The notes beneath the pieces were generated by a model. That model was not told the DNA's origin. It did no database searches and saw only the letters and a list, made by a program, of their open reading frames with translations. Positions 61,901 through 64,000 of a stretch of 64,000 bases of DNA are shown here, piece after piece. Numbering within the stretch: position 1 is the stretch's first letter; every line of letters begins with the position of its first letter. The translations under genes and the position numbers were made by a program. The DNA is from Hippopus hippopus (taxonomy: Eukaryota > Mollusca > Bivalvia > Cardiida > Cardiidae), in contig OX328099.1 of NCBI GenBank assembly GCA_946811185.2, positions 14,101,859 through 14,165,858 of the forward strand, in the 5' to 3' direction.

Positions 61901-63503
61901 TCGTTAGCAGTCATCTGCATCAAGCAACCATCATTTTCTTTGGGTCCAAAAAAGATAGTTGTGTGTATAAATGAGACTAAGGAAACCTAAACAGCCATTT
62001 TCCTTACCTGTTTATTAGCCATGTTTAACTTATCCTTAGGAAAAAGACTTGAAAAAATTGTGGGAGAAGGAGAAAACGGTTCATGAAACACAAGATTGTT
62101 TTGTTTCGGATTAACCACTCATCAAACAATCCCCTAATTAACAACCCTTGTAACCAGAATTTTCTCCTTTCCCAACAATGTTTTCAAAAGTCTTCTTCTT
62201 TAGGGTCCATGGGATTGTTTGGTAAAGTGCTAAAACAACTTTGTATACCTTTCATTTCAGGTGTCCTGTGAGTGGAGCAACTTTTGACCCTTCTAACCCG
62301 CCTGAGAATGGCACAGTCCATGGAAACTCTCCCCTCATTGTGCAAGCTTCATTCTTCAGAGCAGTAAAAGTGGGGGACTTTGATACAATATTCATACAGT
62401 GTGGGGTTAAAAAGTGTACAGTAGAAAATGATCCTGGCTGTATAAATGTATGTTTGGATACCTCAGTCTTATAGATGAGCCATACTTTGGCTAAAGGGGT
62501 TTTACTGCATGTCTGTGATGCATTATACCAGGCAAGTCAGTGCATAATCATGGATCCATGAAATTCATTCAGTCTGACAATTGACTGGATATGGAGATAG
62601 AATGGGCCATTGACATGCAGAAAATTTACCAAAAGTGAAAAGTTTCGACCAACGTCAGCCTGTGCAGACTGCGCAGGCTGACCTGGGTCAATACTTTTTT
62701 TTACATGTGCATTAAACTCCCTTTTCATAGAGTATGACTCGGTTATTGTATGTCTTTTAATTTTTCTGCTTAAATACATGCATTGCATGCAGCTAAAATT
62801 AGGTACAACAGCCATAAAGCCTATATGTACACAGTGTCCAATACAGTTCCAAATATGGTATGGTGACATAACTGACAAGGGGACTACTTTCAGCTTGCTT
62901 TCTGAGTTGATTGGTCAAAATGTTACATTATATTATTCATCCACCATTCAAGCAACATTCGTTTTCCAAGGGTATGGAAAATATTATAGAAATAGGGCAT
63001 TTGCTTTTTACATAGGCTTTGCTATTTTCAACTATTTTTTCCAATTAAAAGCTTTTGAATGCAAATGTATTCAAAATAAAATTTGAGTGGTATTTCGGGA
63101 CAGACTTTTCATGCTGAATTGAATCTCATTTCTATTTACCTTTTGTTGTGTTTCACTTGTAAGGAAACCTAAATCATTTGCTTAAATCCTTGACCGAACA
63201 ATCCCATTTATGAACAACCCTGAGGAAGAAGGCTGTTGAAGACTGTGTGTGAAAAGGAGAAAATGCTGGAAACCCACATTTTCTTCCTTTTCATTAGACA
63301 ACTTTCATCATTTGAGCCATATCAAATTTGTAACATGCAAATCCTCTTCATTTCTGCTACTCCCAGATTTTGTAGACTGGTATAGGGTTTATTATGATCT
63401 AGATTTTGTTATTTCAGAGTTGTCTGGCGTTCCAACAGAACCTGATATCCCCTTCTGGTGTAGACAGTGGACTTCAAATTTTTACAAACTTCACGATTCA
63501 AGA
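52924..63503 (+). CDS. ZP-domain protein, paralogue of the 30-42 kb gene (3' end beyond window)
   Basis: Exons: 52924-52971, 54208-54247, 56263-56486, 57662-57810, 59433-59557, 60785-60881, 62261-62447, 63418-63503; phases 0, 1, 0, 2, 1, 2, 0, then 2 at the last donor. 318 residues so far. Signal peptide MQRRFLSGCLVLGIGL plus LICIVKGQ, probably cut after KGQ. ZP-N: HICSRAENN, VKFEINLYDENQ, SNGCGVR. ZP-C: FALINCYSGVDD, then GCPVSGATFDP, IFIQCGVKKCTVENDPGC and the joined INSC, which gives the closing cysteine. Ordering and cysteines follow the minus-strand gene. An in-frame upstream ATG at 52894 would add ten residues if the acceptor at 52911 is not used. No furin site or membrane anchor is in view, so the end lies to the right, or the 63418 exon reads through to a stop at about 63607. 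Confidence 0.82.
53654..53870 (+). mobile_element. Family B MITE
   Basis: TGAGCCATGCTCTGTG start, hairpin deleted, GGATCCATAATTTTTTATG block, degenerate right end. Confidence 0.82.
54554..54822. mobile_element. Double-hairpin palindromic MITE
   Basis: The whole element is an inverted repeat (ATATGGCCTGCAACACGTG / GCGTGTTGCAAGCCATAT). Each arm contains its own hairpin, GGATCAGCCTGCGCAGTCCG plus TGCAGGCTAATCC and its complement. The inner hairpin core matches the family B core. Confidence 0.9.
54966..55190 (+). mobile_element. Family A MITE
   Basis: CCCCTACCAAACAATCC to AGGTGAAGAGTTTA; perfect hairpin at about 55035-55080. Confidence 0.9.
55187..55314 (-). repeat. Family A MITE, hairpin deleted
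   Basis: CAGATGACAAAATTTTAGAC, GCATTTGCAGATGACA, then CATTGTTTTTAATGATCG; end GTAAAGGTTTA. Confidence 0.75.
55346..55581 (+). mobile_element. Family A MITE, pair (1)
   Basis: TTACCCTATACCACACAATC to GTGGTAAAGGTTTAA; hairpin GAAAATGCTGATAACCAGC. Confidence 0.88.
55577..55806 (+). mobile_element. Family A MITE, pair (2), near consensus
   Basis: AACTCTTTACCACACAATCC to TTTGGTAAAGAGTTAA. Ends, hairpin and all internal blocks are intact. Confidence 0.93.
56010..56232 (+). mobile_element. Family A MITE before ZP exon 3
   Basis: CCTGTTACCACACATTCC to CTGGTAAAGATTTA; left hairpin arm replaced by AAAACAAAAACCAGC. Ends 30 bp upstream of the exon acceptor at 56262. Confidence 0.83.
56665..56750 (+). 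repeat. Family A fragment
   Basis: CAAAACAATCCCATATTTT and GACATTGTGGGACGTTGAC only. Confidence 0.5.
56751..57305. other. ZP intron, nothing recognised
   Basis: A minus-strand open frame of about 126 codons overlaps the SINE at 57310; no family signature. Confidence 0.4.
57310..57575 (-). mobile_element. tRNA-SINE, full length, minus strand
   Basis: Minus-strand head CCCCGGTAGCTCAGTCAG (A-box) and CGCCGGTTCGATTCCAAG (B-box), body with the GTGCACCTATCCATAC and CACTGGCTGCTTTGCC blocks (plus-strand reading). Ends 87 bp upstream of the ZP exon acceptor at 57661. Confidence 0.88.
57885..58085 (+). mobile_element. tRNA-SINE, second family
   Basis: Head GTTGTGAGGTAGAGCGTCGG (A-box-like) and GAGTTCGATACCCAGG (B-box), body TTGGCCCACACATTCGGCG and GTAGTTCCCAGGAAGC. 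Different body from the other SINEs. Confidence 0.75.
58167..58400 (+). mobile_element. Family A MITE
   Basis: TTAATCCTATACCAAACAAT; hairpin ACAATGCTGGTAACCAGCATTG with compensating changes in both arms. Confidence 0.88.
58447..58672 (+). mobile_element. Family A MITE
   Basis: TGAACCCTTTACCACACAAT to CTGGTAAATAGG; centre GCTGGTAACCATTA. Confidence 0.9.
58752..58982 (-). mobile_element. Family A MITE, pair (1)
   Basis: TTAACTCTTTATCAAATGAT to TTGTAAAGGGTCA; centre GCTGTATACCAGC. Confidence 0.88.
58983..59210 (+). mobile_element. Family A MITE, pair (2), opposite orientation
   Basis: CCTTTTAACAAATAGTAC to GTGACAGAGTTGA; left hairpin arm scrambled. Confidence 0.8.
59558..60545. other. ZP intron with short family D and C pieces
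   Basis: 59890-60085 is a compact foldback (GTCCAAGTGTTAGTGGC / GCCACTACTGGAC) related to family D. 60359-60480 is a family C copy (TTAACCCTTAAAGGCC, GCAGTCTGATCTTAGATC). Confidence 0.6.
60546..60735 (-). mobile_element. Family A MITE, part deleted
   Basis: CCACACAACAAAATCTTAG to GTGAAGGGTTAA; hairpin intact; about 45 bp before the ZP exon acceptor at 60784. Confidence 0.87.
60925..61160 (-). mobile_element. tRNA-SINE, minus strand, head-truncated
   Basis: TGGTGTTTAACACCATTTTC tail end, CAGTACGCTGCATAATATTC, GAGAGAGGAACGAATCCTG; stops at GCAGAGCTGGGTATCCCC where the head should begin. Confidence 0.78.
61161..61389 (+). mobile_element. Family A MITE, pair (1)
   Basis: ATAACCCTTTACCACACAAT to TTTGGTAAAGAGTTAA; complete. 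Confidence 0.92.
61386..61608 (+). mobile_element. Family A MITE, pair (2)
   Basis: Shares TTAA; CACACATTCCTGAG start without the CCCTTTACCA box; end GTGGTAAAAGGG. Confidence 0.88.
61609..62027. other. ZP intron, nothing recognised
   Basis: Unique-looking AT-rich intron. Confidence 0.4.
62028..62236 (+). repeat. Two broken family A copies
   Basis: TTATCCTTAGGAAAAAGAC with GTGGGAGAAGGAGAAAACGG, then CTCATCAAACAATCCCCTAA, TTGTAACCAGAATTTTCTCC and TTTGGTAAAGTGCTAA. Confidence 0.7.
62475..62745 (-). mobile_element. Family B MITE
   Basis: TGAGCCATACTTTGGC start, reverse block order, hairpin GTCAGCCTGTGCAG / CTGCGCAGGCTGACC at 62657-62690, right end TAGAGTATGACTCGG. Confidence 0.88.
63183..63391 (+). 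mobile_element. Family A MITE before ZP exon 8
   Basis: AATCCTTGACCGAACAATCC to CTGGTATAGGGTTTA; centre GCTGGAAACCCAC. Ends 27 bp before the exon acceptor at 63417. Confidence 0.83.
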
Positions 63504-64000
63504 GTATGATTTTCATAACTACAAAAAAGATCTAGATACACTGAGCAAAACTTATAAACTGTCACTGCACATTTTGAAGAATTACAGAAACACCAACGAG
63601 CAAAGATAACAAATTGATGAGAGAGGTTACAATGTTTTATTTAAAAAAAAAAAAAATCAGTTTGACAATACCAGTTAGTATTTGATTAACATGTGGTATG
63701 ACTTTTCAGACTGTTTGAGTTACAGTTACTGCCAGAAAATCATGTTTTATAAAGTGGTGGTAAATAGGTTTTGTAAAGAGTAGTTTTAACACAGTTACAT
63801 GTGACCAAAGGCGTAACACACAATATGCAAATGAAAAATGAGACAGAAAAGGAAATCATCTAAAATGCTTTTTGTCACTTTAGGGACAAATGTAGTTTTT
63901 ACCATTAAATATCAATTTTTATTATATACCAGTAAATTTTCCCGCTCAAACACATGGGGCAAAATCAGATAAAATAACACACACAACAGAAAAAATATCC
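63504..64000. other. Right-edge sequence, no exon identified
   Basis: If exon 8 ends at 63503 this is intron; a homopolymer run lies at 63640-63655. No furin-site or transmembrane exon like those of the paralogue is present. Confidence 0.45.

Noticed and set aside
62847..62971. Candidate ZP exon with acceptor and GTATGG donor (reads FQIWYGDITDKG)
   Set aside because: Including it between 62447 and 63418 shifts the next exon into a frame that stops after nine residues, and it would separate the closing ZP cysteines. Skipping it gives the expected C-I-N-S-C.
1..64000. CRISPR-like regularly spaced repeats
   Set aside because: The many family A copies are irregularly spaced, both strands, TTAA-flanked transposons in a eukaryotic genome.

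Overview
The window reads as a heterodont-bivalve-like molluscan nuclear genome: AT-rich, intron-heavy, GT-AG introns, small dispersed exons, and a very heavy load of short palindromic DNA transposons, tRNA-derived SINEs and Tc1/mariner elements. The taxon is an inference from gene content and repeat style; no species can be fixed from the sequence alone. All gene models are hand-spliced from reading frame, splice-site phase and recognised protein families.

Layout. (1) 1-1.7 kb: a decayed Tc1-like transposon inserted in a palindromic MITE. (2) 2.1-6.5 kb, minus strand: LSM4 (Sm-like subunit of the LSm2-8 / LSm1-7 rings), with its last coding exon(s) off the left edge. (3) 6.5-7.4 kb: shared divergent promoter interval with an ETS-type site. 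(4) 7.4-20.8 kb, plus strand: complete MCPH1 (microcephalin) in 11 coding exons, 1005 codons, three BRCT domains. (5) 20.8-30.1 kb: repeat-filled intergenic DNA with one unexplained exon-like island (23.6 kb) and a CRE-like cluster (24.8 kb). (6) 30.1-42.4 kb, minus strand: a complete ten-exon zona pellucida (ZP) domain membrane protein, 409 aa, with signal peptide, furin-type site, transmembrane segment and short cytoplasmic tail. (7) 42.4-52.9 kb: intergenic, holding a mariner derivative, a second Tc1 copy, nested SINE and MITE insertions, and an orphan minus-strand terminal exon encoding a membrane tail. (8) 52.9-63.5 kb, plus strand: a second ZP-domain gene, paralogous to the first with the same intron phases, running off the right edge.

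Mobile DNA. One family (A, about 210-235 bp) has roughly 60 recognisable copies or fragments by hand count, perhaps a sixth of the window. Its ends are CCCTTTACCA / TGGTAAAGGG flanked by TTAA, which is the piggyBac signature, and it carries a near-perfect central palindrome. Family B (ends TGAGCCATGCTCTG) has about 17 copies. Families C-E, foldback elements, Helitron-like termini, a LINE remnant and several SINEs fill the rest. Many are nested, giving a readable order of insertion.

How the genes relate: LSM4 and MCPH1 are a head-to-head housekeeping / genome-maintenance pair probably sharing a promoter. The two ZP genes form a divergent paralogous pair from an inverted local duplication. No operon-like, CRISPR, rRNA or genuine tRNA gene was seen.
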